From Salinarimonas rosea DSM 21201 (GTDB taxonomy: Bacteria > Pseudomonadota > Alphaproteobacteria > Rhizobiales > Beijerinckiaceae): a DNA stretch of 64,000 nt. The stretch spans positions 101,666 to 165,665 of the forward strand of contig NZ_KE386841.1 of the NCBI RefSeq assembly GCF_000429045.1. Reading direction: 5' to 3'. The position numbers and the translations under genes were made by a program. Shown here piece after piece: positions 51,320 through 59,881 of the stretch (position 1 is the stretch's first letter; each line of letters opens with the position of its first letter). The notes below the pieces were generated by a model. The model searched no databases, was not told the origin of the DNA, and saw nothing but the letters and a program-made list of their open reading frames with translations.

Positions 51320-53020
51320 TCAGCCCGCCGCGTCCACCAGCCGGCGGGCGATCACCTGCGCCTGGATCTCGGCGGCGCCCTCGAAGATCGACAGGATGCG
51401 CGCGTCGCACAGGATGCGGCTGACCGGATATTCCAGCGCGAAGCCGTTGCCGCCGTGGATCTGGAGCGCGTTGTCCGCCGCCGACCAGGCGACGCGGGCG
51501 GCAAGCAGCTTGGCCATGCCGGCCTCGAGGTCGCAGCGCTTGTCCTCGTCCTTGGTGCGGGCCGAGAAGTAGGTGACCTGCCGCGCCGCGTGGATCTCGG
51601 CGGCCATCAGCGCGATCTTGTCGGAGACGCGGGGGAAGTCGATCAGCGCCTTGCCGAACTGCACGCGATCCTCCGCGTAGCGCAGCGCTACGTCCATCGC
51701 CGCCTGCGCCACGCCGACCGCGCGCGCCGCGGTCTGGATGCGCGCCGACTCGAAGGTCGCCATCAGCTGCTTGAAGCCCTGGCCCTCGACGCCGCCGAGG
51801 AGGTTGTCCGCCGGCACCGCGAAGTCGGAGAAGGCGAGCTCGTACTCCTTCATGCCGCGATAGCCGAGCACCTCGATCTCGCCGCCCGACAGGCCCTCCA
51901 CCGGGAACGGCTCCGCGTCCGTCCCGCGCGGCTTCTCGCCGAGCAGGATCGAGAGGCCGCGGTGGCCGGGCTCCTCCGGCTTGGTGCGAACCAGCATGGT
52001 CATCAGGTCGGCGCGGACCGGGTGGGTGATCCAGGTCTTGTTGCCGTTCACCCGCCAGACCTCGCCGTCGAGCGTCGCCTTGGTGCGCAGGGAGGCGAGG
52101 TCGGAGCCGACGTTCGGCTCGGTGAAGACGGCGGTGGGCAGGATGTCTCCGGACGCGATGCCGGGCAGGAAGCGGCTCTTCTGCGCGTCCGTGCCGCCGC
52201 CCAGGATCAGCTCGGCCGCGATCTCCGAGCGGGTGCCGAGCGAGCCGACGCCGATGTAGCCGCGCGAGAGCTCCTCGGAGACGACGCACATCGACACCTT
52301 GGAGAGCCCGAGCCCGCCGTACTCCTCCGGGATCGTGAGCCCGAAGACGCCGAGCTCGGCCATCTTCTCGATGATCTCGAGCGGGATGTACGCGTTCGCC
52401 AGGTGCCATTCGTGCGCATGCGGCTCGACCTCGGCCTGCGAGAAGCGGCGCATCTCGCTGCGGATCGCCTCCAGCGTCTCGTCGAGCCCGGGATCGCCGA
52501 CGGTGGCCGAGCCCTGGCCCTCGCGGATCAGGGTCGCCAGCCGCGCCCGCGCCTGCGGCGTGTTGCCGCTCTCGACGAGCTGCTCCAGCGCGGGCGTCAC
52601 GAGCCCGGCGACGTCCGTCGCGGTGAGGCCGAGCGCGGGGAGCCGCACGATCTCGCTCTGGCTCATCGGGATGCCGCCGAGCACCTGCGCGCAGTACTCG
52701 CCGGCCGCGACGCGGCTGACCAGCGACTCGGTCTCGCCGAAGCGCCCCTCCGCGGACAGCCGCTCGGCATAGGCGGCGATCTCGCGGATCGCCTGGGCGT
52801 AGGTCGCGAGCCATGCGAGGCCGTGCGTCGCGTGCTGCTCGGCCTCCATCCGCGCCGCCGAGACCTTGCCGCCCTCGATCACGCGCGCACGAACGCGTCC
52901 CGTCGCCTCGGCGAGGATGGCGTCGACGGCGCTGGCGGCGCCGCGCAGCAGCGCGGGAAAATCGGCCGCGGCGGCATCGTCGGAGCCGGGCGTCTCGGCG
53001 ATGGCGGGCATGGCGTTCAT
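51320..53020 (-). CDS. mcd: Methylsuccinyl-CoA dehydrogenase (ethylmalonyl-CoA pathway)
   Basis: 566-residue acyl-CoA dehydrogenase with an N-terminal extension of about 150 residues that ordinary family members lack. Its length and sequence match the (2S)-methylsuccinyl-CoA dehydrogenase of acetyl-CoA assimilation. The FAD domain is C-terminal: TIPEEYGGLGLSKVSMCVV, AVFTEPNVGSDLASLRTKA, NGNKTWITHP, RYAEDRVQFGKALIDFP and QIHGGNGFALEYPVSRI. Mesaconyl-CoA is the product. Only this pathway gene is in the window. The gene is isolated, with tandem repeats in its 5' region. Confidence 0.9.
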   Translation of the reverse strand: MNAMPAIAETPGSDDAAAADFPALLRGAASAVDAILAEATGRVRARVIEGGKVSAARMEAEQHATHGLAWLATYAQAIREIAAYAERLSAEGRFGETESLVSRVAAGEYCAQVLGGIPMSQSEIVRLPALGLTATDVAGLVTPALEQLVESGNTPQARARLATLIREGQGSATVGDPGLDETLEAIRSEMRRFSQAEVEPHAHEWHLANAYIPLEIIEKMAELGVFGLTIPEEYGGLGLSKVSMCVVSEELSRGYIGVGSLGTRSEIAAELILGGGTDAQKSRFLPGIASGDILPTAVFTEPNVGSDLASLRTKATLDGEVWRVNGNKTWITHPVRADLMTMLVRTKPEEPGHRGLSILLGEKPRGTDAEPFPVEGLSGGEIEVLGYRGMKEYELAFSDFAVPADNLLGGVEGQGFKQLMATFESARIQTAARAVGVAQAAMDVALRYAEDRVQFGKALIDFPRVSDKIALMAAEIHAARQVTYFSARTKDEDKRCDLEAGMAKLLAARVAWSAADNALQIHGGNGFALEYPVSRILCDARILSIFEGAAEIQAQVIARRLVDAAG

Positions 53021-53114
53021 CGGCACCTCCTCGAAGGCTCGGCGTGTCGTCGCGAGCGGTCGTCCCGATCTCTCGCGATGCAGCATAACGCGTGCGTTCC
53101 CGTCTGTGATCCGC

Positions 53115-53171
53115 ACTTTGGTCGGAGGCGAGGACTTCGGTCTGAGACGAGGACTTCGGTCGGAGCCGAGG
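53115..53171. repeat. Three 19-bp tandem repeats upstream of mcd
   Basis: Units at 53115-53133, 53134-53152 and 53153-53171 of the form ACTTYGGTCKGAGNCGAGG, followed by a partial fourth ACTTGCAAG. They lie 95-151 bases upstream of the mcd start codon and beside the ATC-hydrolase-like gene stop. Confidence 0.85.
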
Positions 53172-53226
53172 ACTTGCAAGCGCGGCGCGCGGTCACGCGA
53201 CGAAGGACGTACCGGAGCGCCGCCGC

Positions 53227-53745
53227 TCAGGCTCCGGCGTCCTCGTCGGGCTCCACCCAGCTGTAGCGGAAGGTGCAGCGGGGGGCGCCCTGCATGATCG
53301 TGGTCTCGCGCTCCATGCGGATGCGCGGGTCGTAGCCCTGGCAGAACGTGCCGTCGCGATTGCACGAGAGCAGGTGCCCCACGGCGCCGAGCCCCATCTC
53401 CTTGTAGGTCTCCGCGTAGCGGCAGCGCACGACGTCGAAGTCGAAGCGCGTCTCGCTCGCCTCCAGCACCTCGACCTCGAGCGCGCCGCCGCGCGTCCAG
53501 TTCTCGTAGAGCGCGATGAAGTCCGCCATGGAGGTGCCGCCGCGCTCCCGCTCGGCCGCCTCGGCATAGCGGCCCCCCTCGGCGATGGCCGCCTTGCGGA
53601 TCGCCGCGTCGAGGATGGCGGAGGCCTGCGCCTCGCCCAGCGCCGCGACCATCTCGGCGAAGATCGGCCCGATCACCTCGGCCTGCAGGCGGCGCTTCAC
53701 GAGAACCGGGATGGCGGCGAGGTCGGGGGCGGTGTCGTTCGGCAT
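53227..53745 (-). CDS. L-2-amino-thiazoline-4-carboxylate hydrolase-like protein
   Basis: 172 residues. The conserved C-terminal pattern CRYAETYKEMGLGAVGHLL, LSCNRDGTFCQGYDP, RETTIMQGAPRCTFRYSW matches the ATC hydrolase family (AtcH), which opens the thiazoline ring in cysteine formation from ATC. The cysteines C in CRYAE, SCNRD and FCQGYD are probably catalytic or metal-binding. Many homologues are distant from any cysteine gene, so the substrate may differ. Confidence 0.8.
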   Translation of the reverse strand: MPNDTAPDLAAIPVLVKRRLQAEVIGPIFAEMVAALGEAQASAILDAAIRKAAIAEGGRYAEAAERERGGTSMADFIALYENWTRGGALEVEVLEASETRFDFDVVRCRYAETYKEMGLGAVGHLLSCNRDGTFCQGYDPRIRMERETTIMQGAPRCTFRYSWVEPDEDAGA

Positions 53746-53803
53746 TCGAGGGCTCCGTCGCGGTGGGGTGCGGAGCCTAGCGGATGCGGTCCCCGAACGC
53801 GAA

Positions 53804-53827
53804 ACGCCCGGCCGCGGGGCCGGGCGT
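53804..53827 (-). terminator. Terminator hairpin after the phasin gene
   Basis: Perfect 10-bp stem ACGCCCGGCC / GGCCGGGCGT with a 4-base loop, about 50 bases beyond the phasin stop on the minus strand and before the next minus-strand gene. The minus strand continues TTCGCG, without a long T-run. Confidence 0.7.
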
Positions 53828-53875
53828 CTCGACGAGGCTGGCGGGACGGCGCGGTCGCCGTCGCGTCCAGTCAGA

Positions 53876-54208
53876 TCACTTGGCGGGCTTCGCCATCATG
53901 GCCTCGACGGGCTTCAGCGCGTCCTTCATGAGGTTCGCGTAGAGCTCGCCCATCTTGCTGGACTGGGCCACCATCGACTCGTAGGCCGACTTGACGTAGT
54001 CCGTCTGGATCTCGATCGCCTTGTCGAGCGTCTTGGCACCGACGAGCTTCTCCAGCGTCGCGGTCGACTGCTCGAAGGACTTCTTGGCGTAGTCCGCCGA
54101 CTCGACGGCGATCTGCTGGGCGCCCATCGAGAACGCGCCGAGCGCCTTCATCGTGGCGTCCATGTTCTCCTTGCCGAGCTTCTGGAAATCGTCGAACTGG
54201 TTCATCAT
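53876..54208 (-). CDS. phaP: Phasin (polyhydroxyalkanoate granule protein)
   Basis: 110-residue amphipathic helical protein of the phasin_2 family. MMNQFDDFQKLGKENMDATMKAL and SADYAKKSFEQSTATLEKLVGAKTLDKAIEIQTDYVKSAYE (two consensus stretches; here only key words are quoted) are typical. It coats PHB granules. RBS GGAGGGA precedes ATG 54208. Its strong promoter (TTGACA / CATAAT) and PhaR-like repeats lie about 115-160 bases upstream. Confidence 0.9.
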   Translation of the reverse strand: MMNQFDDFQKLGKENMDATMKALGAFSMGAQQIAVESADYAKKSFEQSTATLEKLVGAKTLDKAIEIQTDYVKSAYESMVAQSSKMGELYANLMKDALKPVEAMMAKPAK

Positions 54209-54322
54209 GGTCTTGTCCCTCCGGCGCGTGCGCGCCGCGTCTCGCATGTCCGTGATCGAGCGCCGCCCGGCACCCGGAGGTGAGGGCGGCCCCGCGCCGC
54301 GGACCGGTCCGCGACATGCCTC

Positions 54323-54370
54323 ATTATGTGCACTGCAACATCGATGTCAAGTTTATTGTGCGGTGCAGCA
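54323..54370 (-). promoter_or_regulatory. Phasin promoter with paired PhaR-like repeats
   Basis: On the minus strand, -35 TTGACA (54350-54345) and -10 CATAAT (54328-54323) are 16 bases apart. On the plus strand, GTGCACTGCAACA (54328-54340) and GTGCGGTGCAGCA (54358-54370) are direct repeats 30 bases apart; one lies between the -35 and -10 and one upstream of the -35. TGC/GCA-rich sites of this kind are bound by the PHB-responsive repressor PhaR (family knowledge), so repression until PHB is present is plausible. Confidence 0.65.
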
Positions 54371-54515
54371 TATCCGCGGAAAACCCGATCTCGGGCTTAA
54401 CCCCTCCGTAACCGCGGTTGCCTCATCATTGACACCGTGGCGCGCCAGTCACGCGCTGGGGATGGGCTGACCGACAACGTTCGAGTTCACGACCGAGATA
54501 CGGGGACGGTCTTCG

Positions 54516-56141
54516 ATGGTAAAGCGTAGCGTTTTCGCCGAGCGCGGGCTGATGCTCGCGTTGATGCTCCTGTGCGGGCTCGCGGCTCTCACTGTCCATG
54601 CCCCCCGGGCCGAGGCCGCCTACAGCCCGCCCTACGCCGCGTTCGTGATGGACGTGAAGACCGGCGAGGTGCTCCACGCGGAGAACGCCGACGCACGGCG
54701 CTATCCCGCCTCGCTGACCAAGGTCATGACGCTCTACATGCTGTTCGAGCAGCTCGAGTCCGGGCGCCTGCAGCTCGACTCGCCCCTGCGCGTCTCCGCC
54801 CGCGCCGCCGCGGAGCCGCCCTCGAAGATCGGGGTGCGCGCCGGCTCCACGATCGAGGTCGAGGACGCGATCCTGGCGCTGGTGACGAAGTCGGCGAACG
54901 ACGTCGCCGCCGTGGTGGCCGAGAACCTCGGCGGCTCGGTCGAGAACTTCGCCCGCCAGATGACCGAGCGCGCACGCCAGCTCGGCATGTCGAACACCAC
55001 GTTCCGCAACCCCCACGGCCTGCCGAACGACGGGCAGGTGACGACGGCGCGGGACATGGCAACGCTGGCGGTGGCCGTGCAGGACCGCTTTCCGCAGTAC
55101 TACGGCTACTTCCAGCGCCGCAGCTTCGGCTTCGCCGGCAAGACCTACCGCAACCACAATCGCCTGCTCGGGCGCGTCGAGGGCGTGGACGGCATCAAGA
55201 CCGGCTTCATCCGCGCCTCGGGCTTCAACCTGATGACGAACGCCAAGGCGAACGGGCGCCACATCGTCACGGTCGTGATGGGTGGCCGGTCGGGCGCGCA
55301 TCGCGACGGCATCGTCGAGGGCCTCGTGGAGCGCTGGCTGCCGCGCGCCTACGCCGGCAACCGCCGCACGCCCATGATGGTCGGGCCCAACGGCACGGTC
55401 TTCGCCGCGCTGCCGCCGCCCCGTCCCGCCGACATCGACCCGCCGGTCCTCGTCGCCTCCGCGGCTCCCGGCCAGCCGCTCGATCTCACCCGCATGCGTC
55501 CCGCGGTCGCGACGGCGGCGGGGGACACCACCGTGACGCCGGGCTCGCTGCGCGCCGACGGCGGTCTGGTCCCCGCCTCCGCGAGCGCCTTCGCCGCGGT
55601 GCGCGACCCCGCGTCGGCCGGCGTGCCGCTGCCGCCGGCCCCGATCCCGGACGTGCGCGAGACCGCGTCCGTGTCCGACGCGGCTTCCGCGCCGGTCGCC
55701 GTCGCCACCGCCGCGCCGACGGTCACCGCGCCGCTCCCGCCGATGCCGACGCGCGAGGAGGCTCCCGTCGCCGCGGACGCGCCGGTGGGCGCCACCGAGC
55801 CCGCGGTCCTCACGCAGGAGATCGTCGTCGCCTCCGCGGACGCGACGATCCCCATTCCCGAGGCCGCGACGCCGCCCGCCCGCACCTACGCGCTCACCGA
55901 GTGGGTGATCCAGATCGCCGCGACGCCGACGGAGGACGCCGCCTTCGACCTCCTCCAGCGTGCCCAGTCGCGCGCCGGCAGCCCGCTGCGCACCGCCGCG
56001 CCCTTCACCGAGGCGGTGCAGTCGAACGGCGCCACGCTCTTCCGCGCCCGCTTCACCGGGTTCGAGGACAAGGAGACGGCCCGCGACGCCTGCCGCCGGC
56101 TTGAGAATGCGGGCTTCGACTGCATCGCCGTGCGTAGCTGA
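54516..56141 (+). CDS. D-alanyl-D-alanine carboxypeptidase (DacF-like) with SPOR domain
   Basis: 541-residue low-molecular-weight penicillin-binding protein. The signal peptide is at about 1-34. The catalytic motifs are SLTK (66-69), SAN (126-128) and KTG (228-230). Then comes a Pro/Ala-rich linker of about 180 residues (290-460). A C-terminal SPOR domain (about 464-540, EWVIQIAATPTEDAAFDLLQRAQ) binds denuded peptidoglycan at the septum. The enzyme trims pentapeptides in the periplasm. It likely acts in division. The gene ends at a hairpin at 56157-56178. Confidence 0.93.
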   Translation: MVKRSVFAERGLMLALMLLCGLAALTVHAPRAEAAYSPPYAAFVMDVKTGEVLHAENADARRYPASLTKVMTLYMLFEQLESGRLQLDSPLRVSARAAAEPPSKIGVRAGSTIEVEDAILALVTKSANDVAAVVAENLGGSVENFARQMTERARQLGMSNTTFRNPHGLPNDGQVTTARDMATLAVAVQDRFPQYYGYFQRRSFGFAGKTYRNHNRLLGRVEGVDGIKTGFIRASGFNLMTNAKANGRHIVTVVMGGRSGAHRDGIVEGLVERWLPRAYAGNRRTPMMVGPNGTVFAALPPPRPADIDPPVLVASAAPGQPLDLTRMRPAVATAAGDTTVTPGSLRADGGLVPASASAFAAVRDPASAGVPLPPAPIPDVRETASVSDAASAPVAVATAAPTVTAPLPPMPTREEAPVAADAPVGATEPAVLTQEIVVASADATIPIPEAATPPARTYALTEWVIQIAATPTEDAAFDLLQRAQSRAGSPLRTAAPFTEAVQSNGATLFRARFTGFEDKETARDACRRLENAGFDCIAVRS

Positions 56142-56156
56142 CGCGCGGGACGTGAG

Positions 56157-56178
56157 CCCGCCGCCCGTCGGCGGCGGG
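56157..56178 (+). terminator. Terminator-like hairpin after the carboxypeptidase gene
   Basis: CCCGCCGCC-CGTC-GGCGGCGGG, a 9-bp perfect stem starting 15 bases after the stop. It lacks a T-run and lies between two convergent genes. Confidence 0.55.
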
Positions 56179-56276
56179 TGCTCCGTTCGCTCGCGCGTTC
56201 CGTCGACCCTCCCACCCACCGGCAAGAAGGGCGTTTCCAGCGTTCACCCGTCGTCAGGTTCATCGCGCGTGGAGTA

Positions 56277-57008
56277 TCAGCGATGTCTGCTCAGAAGGAC
56301 TTCCTTGGCCTCGTTCACCCGGGCCGCGAGATAGGTCGAGCCCCCCTGGTCGGGGTGGAGCTTCATCATCAGGCTCCGGTGCGCGCGGCGAACGGCCTCG
56401 GCATTCGCCCCCGGCTCAAGCCCCAGGATCTGGTGGGCCTCCTCTTCCGTCATCGCGCCAGGCTTCGTCTCGCGAGCCGCCCCCGCGTCGGCGTCTCCCT
56501 GCGAGTCCTGACGCCATCCGGGAAACCGGCGGTCGAAATACGCCTGTAGAAGGCGCACGCCGTCGGGGTCCGACGACGCCGCCTCCTGGTAGAGCGTCTT
56601 CAGCGCCGCCTCGTCGAGCTGCGAGAGGCGTCGTCCCGCGAGCGTCCCGGCGAGGACGGTGCCGTCCATGTCGCCGGTGTCGTGGGAGAGCTCCATCTCG
56701 AGCAGCGCCGAGCGCACGCGCGAGACCTGGCCGGTCGACTTGCTCCCGCTCCCGCCCCCGCCGCCGAGCCCCGGGATGGCGCGCGCCCACGGCAGGCTCC
56801 AGCCGAGCAGCCACGCGCCGAAGCCGCTGACCAGGATCGCCATCTCGAAGCGCCCGCGCACGGCGAGCAGCAGCGACACCGCCATCAGCACGCCGCCGCC
56901 CACGCGCTTGACGAGGCGCGAGAGGTCCTTCGGGTTCGCCCGCCCGAAGGCGCGCATCAGCCACCAGAAGGCGAGGACGGCGCCGAGCCCATAAATCAGG
57001 TTGATCAT
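56277..57008 (-). CDS. Membrane-anchored DnaJ-domain protein
   Basis: 243 residues. Two N-terminal membrane helices (about 3-19 and 34-76) precede a Gly/Ser linker. A central helical segment (about 100-165) follows. A C-terminal J domain with HPD (KLHPDQGGSTYL) stands at about 187-243. This layout resembles the Tim14/DjlA-type J proteins of alphaproteobacteria. It should recruit DnaK to the inner membrane. It overlaps the start of the VWA-like gene by four bases. Confidence 0.85.
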   Translation of the reverse strand: MINLIYGLGAVLAFWWLMRAFGRANPKDLSRLVKRVGGGVLMAVSLLLAVRGRFEMAILVSGFGAWLLGWSLPWARAIPGLGGGGGSGSKSTGQVSRVRSALLEMELSHDTGDMDGTVLAGTLAGRRLSQLDEAALKTLYQEAASSDPDGVRLLQAYFDRRFPGWRQDSQGDADAGAARETKPGAMTEEEAHQILGLEPGANAEAVRRAHRSLMMKLHPDQGGSTYLAARVNEAKEVLLSRHR

Positions 57009-57784
57009 CGCTGCGCCCCGCCGCCTCCGTCCTCGACGCCTCGCCTCCTCATCGCCCGCCGGCGCCCGTTCCGCCACCCATGTCGGCGAGAAGGCCGCGC
57101 GAGGCCGTCGCGTCCGCCGCTCGCATAGGCCGCCGCCGCGCGCAAGAGGCCGGCGAGCGTGCCGGGCGCCGCCGCGTCGAAGCGCGCCCAGGCGCCGCCC
57201 GTCAGCCGCGCGATCTCTCGGAAGGCGCGCTCGGCGCCCGGATCGCCGCCCTCCTGGAAGACGAAGCCCTTGACGCCGAGGAGCCCGAGCTCGCCGGCGC
57301 GGGCGCACACCGTGTCGATCTCGTCCTCGAAGGCGTCCCCCACGTAGACGAAGGCGTCGACGCGGTCGGCCTCGCCCTCCTTGCGGATGTGCCCGAGGGC
57401 ACGCGCGATCTGGGTCTGGCCGCCGCGGACCTCGATGCCGCTCATCAGGCCGGTGAGCGCCTTCGGCTCGCCGACCCAGCGCGAGGCGCGGCACTCGCCG
57501 AAGCCACGGAAGTAGAGGAGCTGCACGTCGAGCCCGCCGATCGCGGAGGCCGTCTCGAACATCTGCGCCTGCATGCCGCGGGCGAGGTCCCAGGTCGGCT
57601 GGCGGCTCATCGTGGCGTCGAGCGCGAAGACGAGGCGCCCGCGGCCTTCCCGCGGCGGCGCCGGCGCGAGGCTGCGGGCCTCGTCGAGGAAGGCGTCGAT
57701 CGCGCCCGGGCGCGCGGCCGCGCCGGGGCGCGTCTCGCCGCGCCCGGTCACCGCCCCGCCCCGCTTGCCGTCGCTCGCGCTCAT
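57005..57784 (-). CDS. VWA-like (von Willebrand factor A) domain protein
   Basis: 259 residues. LVFALDATMSRQPTW (MIDAS-like DxTxS), GGLDVQLLYFRGFGECRASRW and VDAFVYVGDAFEDEID give a Rossmann-like fold. The N-terminus is Gly/Arg-rich and the C-terminus strongly basic (RPSRRHGWRNGRRRAMRRRG). It is translationally coupled with the downstream J-domain gene (ATGA overlap), suggesting a shared role. The function is unknown. Start ATG 57784. Confidence 0.78.
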   Translation of the reverse strand: MSASDGKRGGAVTGRGETRPGAAARPGAIDAFLDEARSLAPAPPREGRGRLVFALDATMSRQPTWDLARGMQAQMFETASAIGGLDVQLLYFRGFGECRASRWVGEPKALTGLMSGIEVRGGQTQIARALGHIRKEGEADRVDAFVYVGDAFEDEIDTVCARAGELGLLGVKGFVFQEGGDPGAERAFREIARLTGGAWARFDAAAPGTLAGLLRAAAAYASGGRDGLARPSRRHGWRNGRRRAMRRRGVEDGGGGAQR

Positions 57785-58018
57785 CGCGTCCCTCCACCGG
57801 GTCCCTGCTCGCCCGCCCCCATGATTTGGCGAGCGCGGCCGCGGATGCAATCGCGACCGTGGGCGCGCGCGCCGCGACGCAGGCGCCCACGCGCGTGCCG
57901 TGTGGGGTGCGACGATTTCGAGCACCATGCGAAGCGACGACGTCCCGAATGTGGACAGCATCCCGTGCTCTCACCATACTCGCATCGACGTTCACGAGAA
58001 CCGCGAGGGACGAACCGC
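57785..58018. other. 234-base divergent gap before the peptide transporter operon
   Basis: Divergent between the VWA-like gene and the first binding protein. It should hold both promoters. Only the ribosome-binding site GAGGGACGAA near 58004 is evident; no operator is recognised. Confidence 0.4.
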
Positions 58019-59881
58019 TTGACGAGACGCCTCCTGACCGCCGCCGTGCTCGCGCTCGGCCTCTGTGCGCCGCTCGCGCCGCAGGCCCAGACATCCGGCA
58101 GCAGCGCCGCCGATCCCGGCGACTGGCGCCACGCCGCGACCCTCGTCGGGGAGCCGAAGTACGAACCCGGCTTCGCGCATTTCGACTACGTCAACCCGGA
58201 CGCTCCCAAGGTCGGCCTCGCGCGCCTCGGCGCGATGGGCACGTTCGACAACTTCAACGTGATCCTGGCCGGCGTGCGCGGCAATCTCGGGGCGGGACTC
58301 GGGCTCGTCTACGAGACGCTGATGACGCCCTCCCTCGACGAGCCGCTCACCGACTACGGCCTCGTCGCCGAGGCGATGCGCTTTCCGGAGGACTATTCGA
58401 GCGTCACCTTCCGGCTCGACCCGGACGCACGCTGGCACGACGGCGCGCCGATCACCGCGCAGGACGTGATCTGGTCCTTCGAGACGCTCGTGGCGTCGAG
58501 CCCGATGATGCAGAGCTACTACGCCGACGTCGTCGCGGCCGAGGAGACCGCCGAGGGCGAGGTGACCTTCCGGTTCGCGGTCGCCGGCAACAAGGAGCTG
58601 CCCAAGATCATGGGCCAGCTCCTGGTGCTGCCGAAGCACTGGTGGACCGATCCCGCCCGCGCCGCAGACCGCACGAGCCTCGAGCGGCCGCTCGGCTCGG
58701 GACCCTACCGGCTCGCCGACTACAGCCCCGGGCGCAGCATCACCTACGAGCGCGTGCCCGATGCCTGGGCCGTCGATCACCCGACGAACGTCGGCACGTA
58801 CAATTTCGACACGATCCGGTACGAGTACTTCCGCGACGAGTCGGTGATGCTGGAGGCGTTCAAGGGCGACGCCTACGACTTCCGCGTCGAGGTCTCGGCG
58901 CGCGACTGGGCGCAGGGCTACGATTTCCCCGCCCGCCAGCGCGGTGCGGTGGTGCTCGAGAGCTTCCCCATGCTCGCGTCCGGCCGCATGCAGGCCTTCG
59001 TGCCGAACCTGCGCCAGGAGCGCTTCCGGGACGAGCGGGTGCGCCGGGCGCTGAACTACGCCTTCGACTTCGAGGACATCAACCGGACGATCTTCTTCGG
59101 CGCCTACGAGCGCATCGACTCGTTCTTCGAGGGCACGGACCTCGCGGCGACGGGCCTGCCGGAGGGCCGCGAGCTCGAGATCCTGGAGGCGTACCGCGGC
59201 CGCATCCCCGACAGCGTCTTCACCGAGGTCTGGACCAACCCCACGAGCGGCGATCCGCAGGCACGGCGCGCCAACCTGCGCGAGGCCGACCGCCTGCTGC
59301 GCGAGGCCGGCTGGGTCGTCGAGGGCGGTCGGCGGGTGCATGCCGAGACCGGCGAGCCGTTCGATATCGAGCTCCTGCTCGATCTGCCCTCGCACGAGCG
59401 CTATGCGCTGCCCTACGCCCAGGCGCTGGAGCGGCTCGGCATCCGGCTGGACGTGCGCATCGTCGACAGCGCGCAGTACCAGAACCGCCTACGCGCCTTC
59501 GACTTCGACCTCGTCACGCAGCTGTGGCCGCAATCGCTGTCTCCCGGCAACGAGCAGCGCGACATGTGGGGCTCGCGCGCCGCGAACAAGCCCGGATCTC
59601 AGAACTACGCCGGCATCGAGAACCCGGTCGTCGACGAGCTGATCGAGCGCCTCGTGCGCGCGGACACGCGCGAGGAGCTGGTGGCGACGACGCGCGCGCT
59701 CGACCGCGTGCTCCTGCACAACGACTACGTCGTTCCCCACTGGTTCCTCGCGGAGCAGCGCACGGCGCGCTGGAACCGCTTCTCCCATCCCGAGGTGATG
59801 CCGCGCTACGCCGGCGCGGCGTTCCCGACGGTATGGTGGTACGACGCCGAGAAGGCGCGCGAGACGGGGGCTGCACGATGA
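58019..59881 (+). CDS. Peptide-type extracellular solute-binding protein (YejA-like), first copy
   Basis: 620-residue SBP_bac_5 protein with a Sec signal peptide (LLTAAVLALGLCAPLAPQAQ). It has the YejA family pattern FAHFDYVNPDAPK near residue 50, then LERPLGSGPYRLADYSPGRSITYERV. It should bind oligopeptides for the YejBEF-type importer. Start TTG 58019 was chosen because GAGGGA lies 10 bases upstream and the signal starts there; no ATG or GTG fits. The stop overlaps the next start (ATGA). Confidence 0.88.
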   Translation: MTRRLLTAAVLALGLCAPLAPQAQTSGSSAADPGDWRHAATLVGEPKYEPGFAHFDYVNPDAPKVGLARLGAMGTFDNFNVILAGVRGNLGAGLGLVYETLMTPSLDEPLTDYGLVAEAMRFPEDYSSVTFRLDPDARWHDGAPITAQDVIWSFETLVASSPMMQSYYADVVAAEETAEGEVTFRFAVAGNKELPKIMGQLLVLPKHWWTDPARAADRTSLERPLGSGPYRLADYSPGRSITYERVPDAWAVDHPTNVGTYNFDTIRYEYFRDESVMLEAFKGDAYDFRVEVSARDWAQGYDFPARQRGAVVLESFPMLASGRMQAFVPNLRQERFRDERVRRALNYAFDFEDINRTIFFGAYERIDSFFEGTDLAATGLPEGRELEILEAYRGRIPDSVFTEVWTNPTSGDPQARRANLREADRLLREAGWVVEGGRRVHAETGEPFDIELLLDLPSHERYALPYAQALERLGIRLDVRIVDSAQYQNRLRAFDFDLVTQLWPQSLSPGNEQRDMWGSRAANKPGSQNYAGIENPVVDELIERLVRADTREELVATTRALDRVLLHNDYVVPHWFLAEQRTARWNRFSHPEVMPRYAGAAFPTVWWYDAEKARETGAAR

